Of a stretch of DNA of 64,000 nt, positions 42,203 to 51,324 are shown in pieces. Both the position numbers and the translations under genes were made by a program. The DNA comes from a bacterium (GTDB taxonomy: Bacteria > Oederibacteriota > CAKKQC01). Position 1 is the stretch's first letter. The number at the start of each line of letters is the position of its first letter. The notes beneath the pieces were generated by a model. The model was not told the DNA's origin, did not search any database, and saw only the letters and a list, made by a program, of their open reading frames with translations. The stretch covers positions 155,896 through 219,895 of the forward strand of contig CAKKQC010000006.1 of the NCBI GenBank assembly GCA_919901855.1. The letters run 5' to 3'.

Positions 42203-44020
42203 TCAGCCCGCGGCGTTCAGGATCTGGCGCGTCTTCTCGAGCAGGGCGCGCGGGGTGAAGGGCTTCTGGAGGAAGTTCCCGCCGACGTCAACGCCCAGGT
42301 CCGCGAGCGCGTCCTCGGCGTACCCCGACATGAACAGCTTCCGGATGTCCGGCCGCCGGTCCGCAACCGTATCGAGGATCTTCCGGGCGCCGCCGTTGGG
42401 CATCCTGACGTCCGTGATGAGGAGATGGATCGGGCCCTCCCGTTCCCGCTCTATCCGGGCGGCCTCTCCCGGCTCTCCGGCCGACAGCACCGTGTATCCC
42501 GTCTCGGTCAGGACGCTCGCCATGAGGTCGCGCAGCCGCGGCTCGTCCTCGACCAGCAGGATGGTGGCCGTGGCCCGGAGGACGGCGCCGGCCGCGGATT
42601 CTCCCGGTGCCGCGGAGACCGGGAGGTCGACGCGGGGGAGATGGAGCCGGAAGACGGACCCGGCGCCCGGGGCGCTCTCGACCTCGATGTCCCCCTTGTT
42701 CTGCTTGATGGCTCCGTAGACGGTGGCGAGGCCGAGCCCCGTGCCCTTGCCCTGTTCCTTCGTGGTGAAGAACGGCTCGAACAGCCGCGAAATCGTGCGC
42801 TGGTCCATCCCGGTGCCGGAGTCGCGGACGGACAGCGTCACGTACCGCCCGGGCGCCAGCCCGGCCGGCAGCCGGGGGTCGTCTCCCGCGAACGAGGTAT
42901 TCGCCGTCGTGATCTCGATCCGGCCGCCGTTCGGCATGGCGTCCCGGGCGTTTACCAGCAGGTTCACGAGGATCTGCTCGAGCTGGCCGGGGTCGAGCAG
43001 GCAGTTCCCGAGATCGGGAGCGAGGCCGGGCACGACCGCGATGTGCTCGCCCAGGAGCCTGGAGAAGACATCGAGGCGCTCGGTTACGAACGCGTTGACG
43101 TTGACGGCCCGGGGGCGGATCACCTCCTTGCGGCTGAAGGAGAGGAGCTGGCGGACGAGCCGCGTGGCCTCTTCGGTCGAGCTCCGGAGGCCCGCGAGCC
43201 AATGCCGGGCCGGCGCGTCCCCTGAAAGGCGGCCTGCCAGCAGTTCCCCGTAGCCCGTGATTACCGTGAGCTTGTTGTTGAAGTCGTGCGCCACGCCTCC
43301 CGCGAGCAATCCGATGGCTTCGAGCTTCTGGGACTCGAACAGGCGCTCCTGCTGCCGCGTGATGACGCCGGCCTGCGCGGTCACTTCGTCCTTGAGCTTC
43401 GCGTTCAGCCGGGCCAGCCCGTCCCGGGCGGAGAGCATGCGCTCGTAGAAGAGGTCGAGGAGTCCCGCGCCGAACACGGTGAGCGCCCACATGCCCAGGA
43501 CGTTGACAATGACGCTGGACGCGGCGCCCGTTCCGTGGGGGGGCAGGAAGTGCTCGCGCATGACCACCGACCAGGCGATGATCATCGCGCAGGCGGAGGT
43601 CGAATAGATGAGATACCACCGGAGCGGCAGCAGAATCACGGCGACGAAAAGCAGGGAGTACGTCTGCGCGAGCTGCATGTTGAGCCGCGTGAACCAGTCG
43701 GTATTGGAGGCCTGGAAGAGCCCGGTCAGCACGGCGAATGCGGCGAAGACGTAGATCACGTGCGCCTCGCGCCGGCGGCCCCGCCGGGCGAGCAGGTAGA
43801 GACCCGGGTGGACGAGGGCCCAGCAAACCACGCCGATCCGCAGGAACGGGACCCGCTCGGGTTCGTAGAACGGATTCTGGCCGCCGAATCCGACCGTCAG
43901 GACGGCGGTCGCGCTGACGAAGAGGAGGACGTTGAATACGGCATCGCGGACCCGCTCGATGTCGACGGCGGCGCCGAGGAGCGCCGCGCGCCGCGCGGCG
44001 AGCCAGGCCCGCAGGTTCAC
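42203..44020 (-). CDS. Membrane-bound hybrid histidine kinase
   Basis: The 605-residue protein has six probable membrane helices in its first 190 residues, of no sensor family I recognise. A coiled linker follows, then HisKA (GGVAHDFNNKLTV), HATPase (NLLVNARDAMPNGG, TGLGLATVYGA) and a C-terminal receiver (LLITDVRMPNGG). It starts with GTG at 44020, overlapping the stop of the membrane-protein gene upstream. It is thus the third member of a coupled operon with a flavoprotein and a small membrane protein, which may supply or detect its signal. Confidence 0.9.
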   Translation of the reverse strand: MNLRAWLAARRAALLGAAVDIERVRDAVFNVLLFVSATAVLTVGFGGQNPFYEPERVPFLRIGVVCWALVHPGLYLLARRGRRREAHVIYVFAAFAVLTGLFQASNTDWFTRLNMQLAQTYSLLFVAVILLPLRWYLIYSTSACAMIIAWSVVMREHFLPPHGTGAASSVIVNVLGMWALTVFGAGLLDLFYERMLSARDGLARLNAKLKDEVTAQAGVITRQQERLFESQKLEAIGLLAGGVAHDFNNKLTVITGYGELLAGRLSGDAPARHWLAGLRSSTEEATRLVRQLLSFSRKEVIRPRAVNVNAFVTERLDVFSRLLGEHIAVVPGLAPDLGNCLLDPGQLEQILVNLLVNARDAMPNGGRIEITTANTSFAGDDPRLPAGLAPGRYVTLSVRDSGTGMDQRTISRLFEPFFTTKEQGKGTGLGLATVYGAIKQNKGDIEVESAPGAGSVFRLHLPRVDLPVSAAPGESAAGAVLRATATILLVEDEPRLRDLMASVLTETGYTVLSAGEPGEAARIEREREGPIHLLITDVRMPNGGARKILDTVADRRPDIRKLFMSGYAEDALADLGVDVGGNFLQKPFTPRALLEKTRQILNAAG

Positions 44021-44688
44021 AACCTGCCCTCGAGCTTGAGGGCCCACACGCGCATCGTCGTCCCGTACCAGAACATGATGATCATGTACCCGATGTGGAT
44101 TTCCCAGCCCAGCCCCAGCGGGGACTTGCCGATGCCGAACCCGAGGTTGTAGGTCCAGCATCCCAGCATGATGCCGTACGACCACTCCGCCAGCGAGCCC
44201 ATGATCTGGATCGCGATCGCGTCGCACAGGAGCACGCGCCAATCGATGAGCAGGTTCCGGTGGGGCAGGCGGAAGAACACCTTGCCCATCCAGTTCGAGA
44301 TCAGCATCGCGAGCGTAAACGTCGTCCCCCAACCGATCAGGGCGAGCAGGGGGATGTCCTTCCAGACGACGACGTTGAACTTGTCGGGCAGGTAGGTCCA
44401 GTAGGGCTCGGTCAGGAACTCCCACTGGATGCCGAAGATCCAGCCCATCAGGAACTCCTCCATGAGGTCGCGCTTGAAGAACGCCTTCGCGATCGACCAG
44501 ACCAGAACGGCGGTGAAGACCGATCCGTACTCGTACTTCGTCGGCCACCCGTTCCCCTGGAGATGGATCTGGCCGGTCGCGGCCAGCAGCGCTATGGAGC
44601 CGATCACGATCACGGCCCACAGCCGCAGCCATGGACGGTCCACGAAGTACTTGACCACGGCCTCAACCCACGTCTTCCGCTTGCGCAT
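44017..44688 (-). CDS. Polytopic membrane protein of unknown function
   Basis: I do not recognise the family. The 223-residue protein has about six membrane helices (near residues 21-40, 55-70, 76-92, 110-132, 150-170 and 195-215), with many aromatic residues, including a conserved-looking WEFLTEPYWTYLPDKFN segment and GWEIHIGYMIIMFWYG. Its start overlaps the stop of the FAD protein gene (ATGA), and its stop overlaps the hybrid kinase start (GTGA). It may be a lipid- or isoprenoid-modifying enzyme, or a sensory partner of the kinase, but nothing in the sequence decides. Confidence 0.75.
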   Translation of the reverse strand: MRKRKTWVEAVVKYFVDRPWLRLWAVIVIGSIALLAATGQIHLQGNGWPTKYEYGSVFTAVLVWSIAKAFFKRDLMEEFLMGWIFGIQWEFLTEPYWTYLPDKFNVVVWKDIPLLALIGWGTTFTLAMLISNWMGKVFFRLPHRNLLIDWRVLLCDAIAIQIMGSLAEWSYGIMLGCWTYNLGFGIGKSPLGLGWEIHIGYMIIMFWYGTTMRVWALKLEGRL

Positions 44689-46367
44689 CAGCGTGCTCCC
44701 TTCTTGCCTGCCGCCATCCGGGTCTTCACCGCCCGTCCCGTGGCGTAGAATCTGCCGACGTTCGCCGCGAAAGCGGGCAGGGCGCCCACGGCCCGTCCGC
44801 CCGCCACGGCGTACTTGGTCTTCCTTCTTCCGAGAAACAGCATGGCCTCATGATACAGGAGGGTGACATAGGCCGAGACGAACGTCCACACGACGAGATC
44901 GAGGCGGCCCCGATTGTTGCGCAGGACGGAGGCGACGACGCCGGGCCGGCCGGCGCAGATTCCGACGAGCCGGTTGAGAGTCTTCAGGCGGATCTTGTCC
45001 TGGAACGCCTCGTTCTTGAGTTCCGGGTCGAGTCCCTCGGCCGCCTCCGCGAACGCGATCCAGTCGCGGTTGACCGTCCCCGGCGCCTCGCCGGGCGCGA
45101 GCTCCATGGCCCCGCCGAAGAGGCCCTCGACGGCCTGCGAGGCGCGCTCGCGCGGGTCGATGTCGATCCGGCAGAGGTGGCGGAACGAGAGCCGGTTCCT
45201 CCGGAGGGCGAGATCGATCGAGGCGGCGAGCGCCGCGGCGTTCCGGGCCAGCGGCCCGAACGCGCATCCCGTGAGGCCGCTGTACTGGAGGGCGGAGGCC
45301 CCGGCGAGCAGGACCCGGTCACCGACGGATGTCCGCCGCCGGAACCGGGCGAGCGGCCCGGGGGCGTGGAAGGCGGGCCCGTGGCCGAAGTACGTCTTCA
45401 CCGCCATTTCCTCCCGGAAGCCGTCCAGTACCTGCGGGATTCGGGCCAGCATGTCGTCGAGGAGTGGCGCCAGCGGCGAAGGGCGGGCCGTCCGGGTGAA
45501 GTAGTAGACAAGGTCGCCCCCGTCGTGGCGATCGGGGACGTAGTCCGTGAACCGTTCGAGTATGGGCTGGACGGGCCCCGCCGCGGACGGAATCTCGTTC
45601 TCGTACGTCGCGCAGATGAGTCCGAGGGGGCGGCCGGTGGCCGGGTTCGCGATCCTGGGGAGCCGCGTCGCGGTGCGAATCCCGAGCATGTTGTAGACCG
45701 ACTCCGGGTCCATATCCCGGGTCATGATCCCCGCCAGCGGTGAGGCCCACCCGGTCGTGTCGAGGTAGAGCCGGGCCGCGACGATCCGCTCTCCGGTGCC
45801 GTCCGCGCACGCGACGCGGGCCTCGGACCGGTTGATCGCCGCCAGCCGGGCCGTGCATCCGGACCGTATGCTGAGGCCCGGCCGCTTCGTCAGCGCGGCG
45901 AAGAACCGGTCCTCGTCGAGGGAGAGGTTCAGAATCTCGTCGAAGTGGTACTCCCGCTGGCGGGGTGGGGCCGCGGCGGAGTCGTACAGCCGGAAGACGC
46001 CCTCGTCGAACTCGCCGGTGACGAGGGCTTCCCATGCTCCTTCGGGCAGGACGCCGGTGGCCCGGAGCGCGGCGAGCTCGTCGCGGGAAACGTTCCAGGT
46101 GGCCCCGCAGCGGAACGTCAGGTTCCGCTCCAGCAGGAGGATCGAGTGTCCCCGGCCGGCCAGCAGGTTGCCGAGCAGGACGCCCCAGGGACCTCCGCCG
46201 GCGATCACGACGTCGAACCGCTCGCCGACGGGGGGGCCGGGCTCGGTCGGGACGATGACCCGGGCCCGGCCGCGGAGTCCGGTCCGGACCACGCGCTCCG
46301 GCAGTTCGTTGGGGGGGACCGACTGCCAGAACCGGTCGTATGCGGCCACCGCCTCACGGTCGATCAT
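44688..46367 (-). CDS. FAD-dependent oxidoreductase, halogenase/lycopene-cyclase-like fold
   Basis: The 559-residue protein has a Rossmann FAD motif VVIAGGGPWGVLLGNLLAGRG with the terminal acid in LLLER (about residues 51-80). A second flavin motif follows, DRVLLAGASALQYSGLTGCAFGPL (quoted in part, near residue 355), where GD is typical in the PHBH superfamily. A C-terminal helical extension (about 400-559) is present. The pattern fits the geranylgeranyl-reductase/lycopene-cyclase/halogenase group, but the halogenase WxWxIP motif is absent, so the substrate is unknown. First gene of a coupled operon with a membrane protein and hybrid kinase. ATG at 46367. Confidence 0.8.
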   Translation of the reverse strand: MIDREAVAAYDRFWQSVPPNELPERVVRTGLRGRARVIVPTEPGPPVGERFDVVIAGGGPWGVLLGNLLAGRGHSILLLERNLTFRCGATWNVSRDELAALRATGVLPEGAWEALVTGEFDEGVFRLYDSAAAPPRQREYHFDEILNLSLDEDRFFAALTKRPGLSIRSGCTARLAAINRSEARVACADGTGERIVAARLYLDTTGWASPLAGIMTRDMDPESVYNMLGIRTATRLPRIANPATGRPLGLICATYENEIPSAAGPVQPILERFTDYVPDRHDGGDLVYYFTRTARPSPLAPLLDDMLARIPQVLDGFREEMAVKTYFGHGPAFHAPGPLARFRRRTSVGDRVLLAGASALQYSGLTGCAFGPLARNAAALAASIDLALRRNRLSFRHLCRIDIDPRERASQAVEGLFGGAMELAPGEAPGTVNRDWIAFAEAAEGLDPELKNEAFQDKIRLKTLNRLVGICAGRPGVVASVLRNNRGRLDLVVWTFVSAYVTLLYHEAMLFLGRRKTKYAVAGGRAVGALPAFAANVGRFYATGRAVKTRMAAGKKGAR

Positions 46368-46433
46368 CTGGTTGGGATGTTAGCAGTCTTCCGGGATCAG
46401 TGTGCGATTGGACAATGCGTCACGGCATACGGA

Positions 46434-47558
46434 TCAGACGGGATTCGCCCCCGGCGCGAACTGGGCAACGCCGCCGGTCCGCGCGTAGCTCTCGATCCCC
46501 TTGTGGAGGCGCAGGGAGAAACATAGAGCCGAGGTCTTGCCCGGCGTCCCCTCGGCCCGGAGCCGTCCGCCCATGCTTTCCACCGCGCGCCGGCAGAATC
46601 CCAGCCCGGTGCCGTCCACGGGCTGGAGCGAGCCCTGCCAGCCCTCGGCCAGCCGGACCTCGACCCGGACCTCCCCGGCGGCGTCATCCTGGGTCAGGCC
46701 GACGTCAACGCGGCCGCGGACGGCCGACTGGGCCACCGCCGCGGCCAGCAGGTGGTCCATGACCCGCGTGAGCCTGGAGACGTCGGCGGCCACGGCCCCT
46801 ACGTGGGAGCCCAGGACCAGCCCGACCGCGACCTCCCGGCGAAGCGCCCGGCGTTGGGCCGCCTCGACCCGGGCGAGGCAGAGTTCCTGGAGATCCACGG
46901 CAGCGACCCGCAGCGGCTCGTGCCGCTCCTCGGTTCGCGCGAACGCCGCCGCCCGCGCGAGGATGACGCCCGCGTCCTCGAGAGCCTCGAGCCCCTCCTG
47001 AATGCGGTGCTTGGCGGCGTCCTCGACGCCGGGACCTTCGAGCGCCCCGCGCAGAACCCGCCGGGCCTCCGTCAGCGGGGCTCCGAGGTCCGCCTCGAGG
47101 GAGCCCGCGAGCCAGGTCCGGAAGGCCGTCGCCGGCTTGAGCTCCGCGATCTCGTCCTCGAGAATGGCCTGCGCGCGCCGGAAGGCGAGGAGGCCGCCGA
47201 TGCGGACGAGCAGTTCCGAGCGATCCACTGGCTTGGACAGGAACTCGTTCGCCCGCAGCTCGAGGCCCCGCTGGCGCGCCTCGGCGTCGTCCATGCCGGT
47301 GACCAGGATGACGGGCAAATGCTCCATCGGCCACTTCGCGCGGAGCCGCTCGAGGACCTCGAATCCGTCGATCCCGGGCATGTTGAGATCGAGCAGGACG
47401 ACATCCCATCCGCCGTCCTCGAGCCGGTCGAGCCCCTCCTGGCCGCCTGCCGCCTCGGTGACGGCGCATCCCATGGGTTCGAGGAGCGCGCGCAGGAGCC
47501 GGCGCGACCGTTCATCGTCGTCGACGACGAGGAGCCGCGGCTGTCCGACGAGCGGCAT
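46434..47558 (-). CDS. Receiver fused to degenerate (pseudo) histidine kinase
   Basis: The 374-residue protein has an intact N-terminal receiver (VVDDDE, Asp in VLLDLNMPGIDG, Lys in FLSKPVD) and a kinase-like C-terminal half similar in layout to the protein at 41027-42196. The phospho-acceptor His is missing: the position corresponding to HDMRGPL reads ADLGAPL. The N-box reads DHLLAAAV instead of DNLTTNAL, and the DTGEGIP box is not found; only GTGLGFCRRA remains. It is probably a phosphorylation-controlled scaffold. It follows the REC-TM kinase by two bases. Confidence 0.87.
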   Translation of the reverse strand: MPLVGQPRLLVVDDDERSRRLLRALLEPMGCAVTEAAGGQEGLDRLEDGGWDVVLLDLNMPGIDGFEVLERLRAKWPMEHLPVILVTGMDDAEARQRGLELRANEFLSKPVDRSELLVRIGGLLAFRRAQAILEDEIAELKPATAFRTWLAGSLEADLGAPLTEARRVLRGALEGPGVEDAAKHRIQEGLEALEDAGVILARAAAFARTEERHEPLRVAAVDLQELCLARVEAAQRRALRREVAVGLVLGSHVGAVAADVSRLTRVMDHLLAAAVAQSAVRGRVDVGLTQDDAAGEVRVEVRLAEGWQGSLQPVDGTGLGFCRRAVESMGGRLRAEGTPGKTSALCFSLRLHKGIESYARTGGVAQFAPGANPV

Positions 47559-47560
47559 CG

Positions 47561-49045
47561 TCAGACGAGGGCGGCGGCCGGACGCGCCGCGGGGGCGGGG
47601 ACCGGCGTCGCGGCGGGCAGGGAAACGTGGAACTTGGTGCCCTCGCCCGGGAAGCTCTCGATCCAGATCCGCCCGTGGTGCAGTTCGACCAGCCGGCGGC
47701 TGATCGCGAGCCCGAGCCCCGTGCCCTCGCCGCTGACGGCGCCGACCTGCCCGAACTCCTCGAAGAGCTTGCCCTGGTCCTCGGGGGCGATGCCCGGTCC
47801 GGCGTCGGCCACCGTGATCCGGACCTCGCCCGGGAGGGCGGCGGCCGTGATCGAGACCCGCGACTCCGGCGGGGTGAACTTGATCGCGTTCGAGACCAGG
47901 TTCAGGACCACCTGCTTGATCCGTCCGAAGTCAGCGTGCATCTCGGCCGACAGGTCCCCGGAGGGCACCAGCATGACCTTGCGCTGGTCGGCCATCGGCC
48001 TGGCGACCGTCAGCGCTTCGGCGAGCACCGATGCCACGGAGATGTCCTCGAGCTTGAGCTCGATCGTCCCGGCCTCGATGCGGGCGAGATCCAGGAGGTC
48101 CGTGATCATGCCGCGCATGTGCTTGACCCCGCCCCGGATCTCGGCGACACTGCCCGCCTGCTCCGGGGTCATGGCGCCCTGGGCTCCGCTCGCGAGGATG
48201 TCCGCGAATCCCCCGATGCCGTTCAGCGGTGTTTTCAGCTCGTGCGAGACCCACCGCACGAGCCTGGACTTGCGCTGGTTCGCCTCCTCGATCTCGGCGA
48301 AGTGGAACCGGACGAACCTCCCGATTACGAGGAGCGAGATGGCGATGACGAGACCCATGGCGATCCCGGCCAGCAGGAGCACGATGTCCAGGCGGGTGAT
48401 GGCTTCCATCACCCGGGTGATCATGGCGGCTTTGGGGAGCTTCTCGGTCACGGCGGATTCGATATCCTGCGAGATCCAGTATACGGCGCCGAGCGTGAGC
48501 AGGATGAAGAGGCCGATGAACAGTCCCATGCGGCGGATCTTGATCATCAGGCGGGGCCGGCTTGATTCGGCGAGGGCGCCGCCGACCATGGCCCCGATCG
48601 CGGCCCGGTTGGCGGCCAGGGACTTGAGTTTCGCCAGCCGCCGTTTCCGGGCGGGGCTCAGCGCGAGCTGGGCGCGGCTCCGGACCCGCAGTTCCTCGCG
48701 GTCCAGGGGCTTGACTATGAAGTCATTGGCGCCGGTGGCCACCGCCTTGAGCCGGTCCTCGCGCGTATTGGTGGCGGTGATGACGATGATGGGGACGTCC
48801 GCGATCGCGGATATTCCGCGCAGGCGCTTGATGGTCTCGTAGCCGTCCATGTCGGGCATCCGGAGGTCGACGAAGATGAGGTCCGGCTCCTGCTGGGCCT
48901 TGGCCAGCGCCTCGGCGCCGCTCCCGGCCGCGTCCACGTCGTAACCTTCGGCGGTCAGGACCTCCCCGAGGAGATCCCGGAAGGTGTCGTCGTCGTCGAC
49001 GACGAGGGCGCGGGGGCGGCCGGCGGATGCCACTGTCACAAGCAT
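47561..49045 (-). CDS. Receiver-transmembrane-histidine kinase
   Basis: This 494-residue protein has an N-terminal receiver (VVDDDD, Asp in IFVDLRMPDMDG, Lys in FIVKPLD), then two membrane helices (about 172-193 and 222-245) with a short extracytoplasmic loop, then HisKA (VSHELKTPLNG) and HATPase (LNLVSNAIKFTP, VADAGPGIAP, GTGLGLAISRRL). A receiver placed before the membrane segment is unusual. The upstream region is shared divergently with the PAS kinase at 49174 and contains a GTAGGG palindrome. The start ATG at 49045 has no strong ribosome site. Confidence 0.92.
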   Translation of the reverse strand: MLVTVASAGRPRALVVDDDDTFRDLLGEVLTAEGYDVDAAGSGAEALAKAQQEPDLIFVDLRMPDMDGYETIKRLRGISAIADVPIIVITATNTREDRLKAVATGANDFIVKPLDREELRVRSRAQLALSPARKRRLAKLKSLAANRAAIGAMVGGALAESSRPRLMIKIRRMGLFIGLFILLTLGAVYWISQDIESAVTEKLPKAAMITRVMEAITRLDIVLLLAGIAMGLVIAISLLVIGRFVRFHFAEIEEANQRKSRLVRWVSHELKTPLNGIGGFADILASGAQGAMTPEQAGSVAEIRGGVKHMRGMITDLLDLARIEAGTIELKLEDISVASVLAEALTVARPMADQRKVMLVPSGDLSAEMHADFGRIKQVVLNLVSNAIKFTPPESRVSITAAALPGEVRITVADAGPGIAPEDQGKLFEEFGQVGAVSGEGTGLGLAISRRLVELHHGRIWIESFPGEGTKFHVSLPAATPVPAPAARPAAALV

Positions 49046-49092
49046 GACGGCAGCACCGGCGACCCGTATGCCGGGTATTCCCCACCTCCGGT

Positions 49093-49108
49093 GTAGGGTT
49101 TTCCCTAC
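49093..49108. promoter_or_regulatory. Palindrome GTAGGGTTTTCCCTAC, candidate NarL-type regulator site
   Basis: This 6-4-6 inverted repeat lies within a longer stem (49088-49113) in the divergent gap between two kinase genes. An almost identical copy (one mismatch in 16) lies at 51406-51421, before the chemosensory operon. The two copies bracket the kinase/NarL-type regulator pair, so autoregulation by that regulator is a reasonable inference. The position favours the ATG at 49174 over GTG 49117 as the kinase start. Confidence 0.65.
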
Positions 49109-49173
49109 GCCGGACCGTGCGCCGGCCGTCCGGCGGAATTGAGTCCCGGGGGCGGTTGCGCGAAAATGGCACG

Positions 49174-50655
49174 ATGGAGACAGGCGATCCGCCGGAGGTG
49201 CCGGCCGGCGAGGCGCGGGGCGGGCCGGCGGCCGCGCGGGCGGCGGAGGAGCGGTTCCGCACGCTGGTCGCGGCCCTTCCCGACGCGGTCGCGATAACCG
49301 ATCTCGAGGGCCGGGTCGAGTTCGCCTCCCCGCTGGCCATCCGTCTCCTCGGCCTGTCCGGGCCCGGGGAGGCGGTGGGGAGGAGTGCGCTCGAATTCAT
49401 CGCGCCCGAAGACCGCGCGCGGGCGCAGGATAATTTGCGCAAGACCGCGGCCGAAGGGCAGGTCCGGGAGGTCCAGTACAACTTCCTCAAGCGGAACGGC
49501 GCCATGTTCCCCGGGGAACTCAGCGCGGTCCTGGTGCGGGATGCCGGGGGCCAGCCGGCGTCGTTCATCGCGATCATTCGCGACATCACCGAACGCCTCG
49601 AGGCCGAGGACCGGCTCCGGCGGTTCGGAGCGCAACACGCGGGCATCCTGGAGGCCATACCCGTGGCCGTCGGCGTCAGCATCGAGGAAGGCCGCAACGT
49701 CTACACCAATCTGGCGATGCAGGGCATCTTCGGGTACACGGCCGCGGAGGCGCTGGCCGTGCCGATCGCGAGCCACTATGTAAATCCGGAGGACCGGATC
49801 CGTATGCTCGCGGACCTCGCCCGGGACGGCTCCATCCGCGACCGCGAGGTGGGGTTGCGGCATCGCGACGGCACCGCCCTCACGGCGCTGCTGAACGTGG
49901 ACATCGTGGAATGGAACGGCGCGCCGGCCCGGATGGCTTCGCTGCGCGACGTCACGGAGGCCAAACTCACGGAGGGGCGACTGCGCGAGCAGGCCGATCA
50001 GCTTCGCCTGCTCACGGATCGTCTCGCTGCGGTCGCGGAAGCGGAGCGCGCGGAGTTCGCGCGGATGCTGCACGACGCCATGGGCCAGAACCTGACGGGT
50101 TTGAGCTTCCAACTTCACGCGCTTCTGGGCGGTCCGCGGCCGGCGACCGACCCCGGGGTCCGGGAGCGCCTGCTGGAGTGCCTCTCGATGGTCAGCGACA
50201 TGGCGGATGCATCCCGGGAGTTGGGCGACAACCTGCGCCCTTCCGTGCTCGACGACTACGGGCTGGACGCGGCGGTTCGGGCCTGGGGGGACCGGTTCAC
50301 GGCCCGGACGGGGATCGCGCTCCGCCACCGCACCGCGGAGGTCTTCGGGCTCCGGCTGGCCCGCGAGGCCGAGATCGCGCTCTTCCGCATCGTGCAGGAG
50401 GCGCTGGCCAATGCGGCCCGGCACGCGAAGGCGACCGAGATCGTGGTCTCGATGGACGGAAGTCCGGAGGTGTTCCGGCTGGAGGTGGCGGACAACGGCG
50501 CCGGGTTCGACCTCGCGGCGCCGCAGGCCGAGGGCGGCCGGGGCGCGATGGGTATTCCCATCATGCAGAGGCGGGCCGAGTCCGTTCGCGGATCGTTCCG
50601 GATCGAATCCCGTCCGGGTCTCGGTACTTCCGTCATTGTGGAGGTGCCAAGGTGA
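49174..50655 (+). CDS. PAS-PAS sensor histidine kinase (HPK7/NarX-like)
   Basis: The 493-residue soluble protein has two PAS domains (about 25-135 and 145-270; ALPDAVAITDLEGRVEFASP and VGVSIEEGRNVYTN mark them), a dimerisation HisKA_3 domain with the His of MLHDAMGQNLTGL, and HATPase with EALANAARHAKAT, VADNGAGFD and a final GTSVIVEVPR. It is partnered with the NarL-type regulator that begins at its stop codon (GTGA). No membrane segment is present. An in-frame GTG at 49117 would add 19 residues but lies against the palindrome. Confidence 0.92.
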   Translation: METGDPPEVPAGEARGGPAAARAAEERFRTLVAALPDAVAITDLEGRVEFASPLAIRLLGLSGPGEAVGRSALEFIAPEDRARAQDNLRKTAAEGQVREVQYNFLKRNGAMFPGELSAVLVRDAGGQPASFIAIIRDITERLEAEDRLRRFGAQHAGILEAIPVAVGVSIEEGRNVYTNLAMQGIFGYTAAEALAVPIASHYVNPEDRIRMLADLARDGSIRDREVGLRHRDGTALTALLNVDIVEWNGAPARMASLRDVTEAKLTEGRLREQADQLRLLTDRLAAVAEAERAEFARMLHDAMGQNLTGLSFQLHALLGGPRPATDPGVRERLLECLSMVSDMADASRELGDNLRPSVLDDYGLDAAVRAWGDRFTARTGIALRHRTAEVFGLRLAREAEIALFRIVQEALANAARHAKATEIVVSMDGSPEVFRLEVADNGAGFDLAAPQAEGGRGAMGIPIMQRRAESVRGSFRIESRPGLGTSVIVEVPR

Positions 50656-51311
50656 TCACGGTCCTGATCGCGGACGACCACGCGATGGTCCGGGACGGCC
50701 TGCGGGCCGTGCTCGAGGCGAGCGGGGAGTTCAAGGTGGTCGGAAGCGTCGCGGACGGCCGGGAAGCCGCGGACGTGGCGCGGAGGACGTTCCCGGACGT
50801 GGCTGTCCTGGATGTAACGATGCCGGGGGTGGGTGGGCTCGAGGCGGCCCGGGAGATCCGGAAGGCGTGTCCGAAGTCGAAGGTTATCATGCTCTCCATG
50901 CACGCGGCGCTGGCATACGTCACCCAGGCCGTGCAGGCGGGAGCGAGCGGGTACGTGCTCAAGGAATCCGCGGGCGCCGAGCTGATCGAGGCCATTCGTG
51001 CCGCGATGCGGGGTGAGATGTTCTTCAGCCGCAAGATCGCCGAGGGGATGGCGGGCCGCCTCGCCGGCACCGGACATCCCACCGGTCTGGCCGCACTCGA
51101 CCGGCTCAGCGACCGGGAACGCGAGGTCCTGAAGCTCGTGGCCCAGGGGCATTCGAGCAAGGCGATCGGCCTCATGCTCAAGGTCTCCGCCAAGACCGTG
51201 GACTCCTACCGGGGCCGGGCGATGGTCAAGCTCGGCGTCGACAACCTGGCCGGGCTGATCAGGATCGCGGTCCAGTCCGGCCTGCTCCCGGTCGAACCCG
51301 AAGCGGAGTAA
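50652..51311 (+). CDS. NarL/FixJ-family response regulator
   Basis: The 219-residue protein has an N-terminal receiver (IADDHAMVRDGL, phospho-Asp in VAVLDVTMPGVGG, Lys in YVLKESAGAELIEAI) and a C-terminal LuxR-type helix-turn-helix (LSDREREVLKLVAQGHSSKAIGLMLKVSAKTVDSY). It overlaps the PAS kinase by GTGA and is its obvious cognate. Candidate DNA targets are the GTAGGG-N4-CCCTAC palindromes on both sides of the gene pair. A strong hairpin follows the stop. Confidence 0.95.
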   Translation: MITVLIADDHAMVRDGLRAVLEASGEFKVVGSVADGREAADVARRTFPDVAVLDVTMPGVGGLEAAREIRKACPKSKVIMLSMHAALAYVTQAVQAGASGYVLKESAGAELIEAIRAAMRGEMFFSRKIAEGMAGRLAGTGHPTGLAALDRLSDREREVLKLVAQGHSSKAIGLMLKVSAKTVDSYRGRAMVKLGVDNLAGLIRIAVQSGLLPVEPEAE

Positions 51312-51324
51312 GCCTCCCCCCTGT

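Noticed and set aside
44688-46367. Calling the flavoprotein a tryptophan halogenase
   Set aside because: The FAD motif and length fit the wider superfamily, but the WxWxIP motif and the lysine-bearing segment of flavin halogenases were not found.
49117-49173. GTG 49117 as start of the PAS kinase
   Set aside because: It lies nine bases from the GTAGGG palindrome and has no ribosome site. If the palindrome is an operator, transcription would begin downstream of it, so ATG 49174 is preferred.
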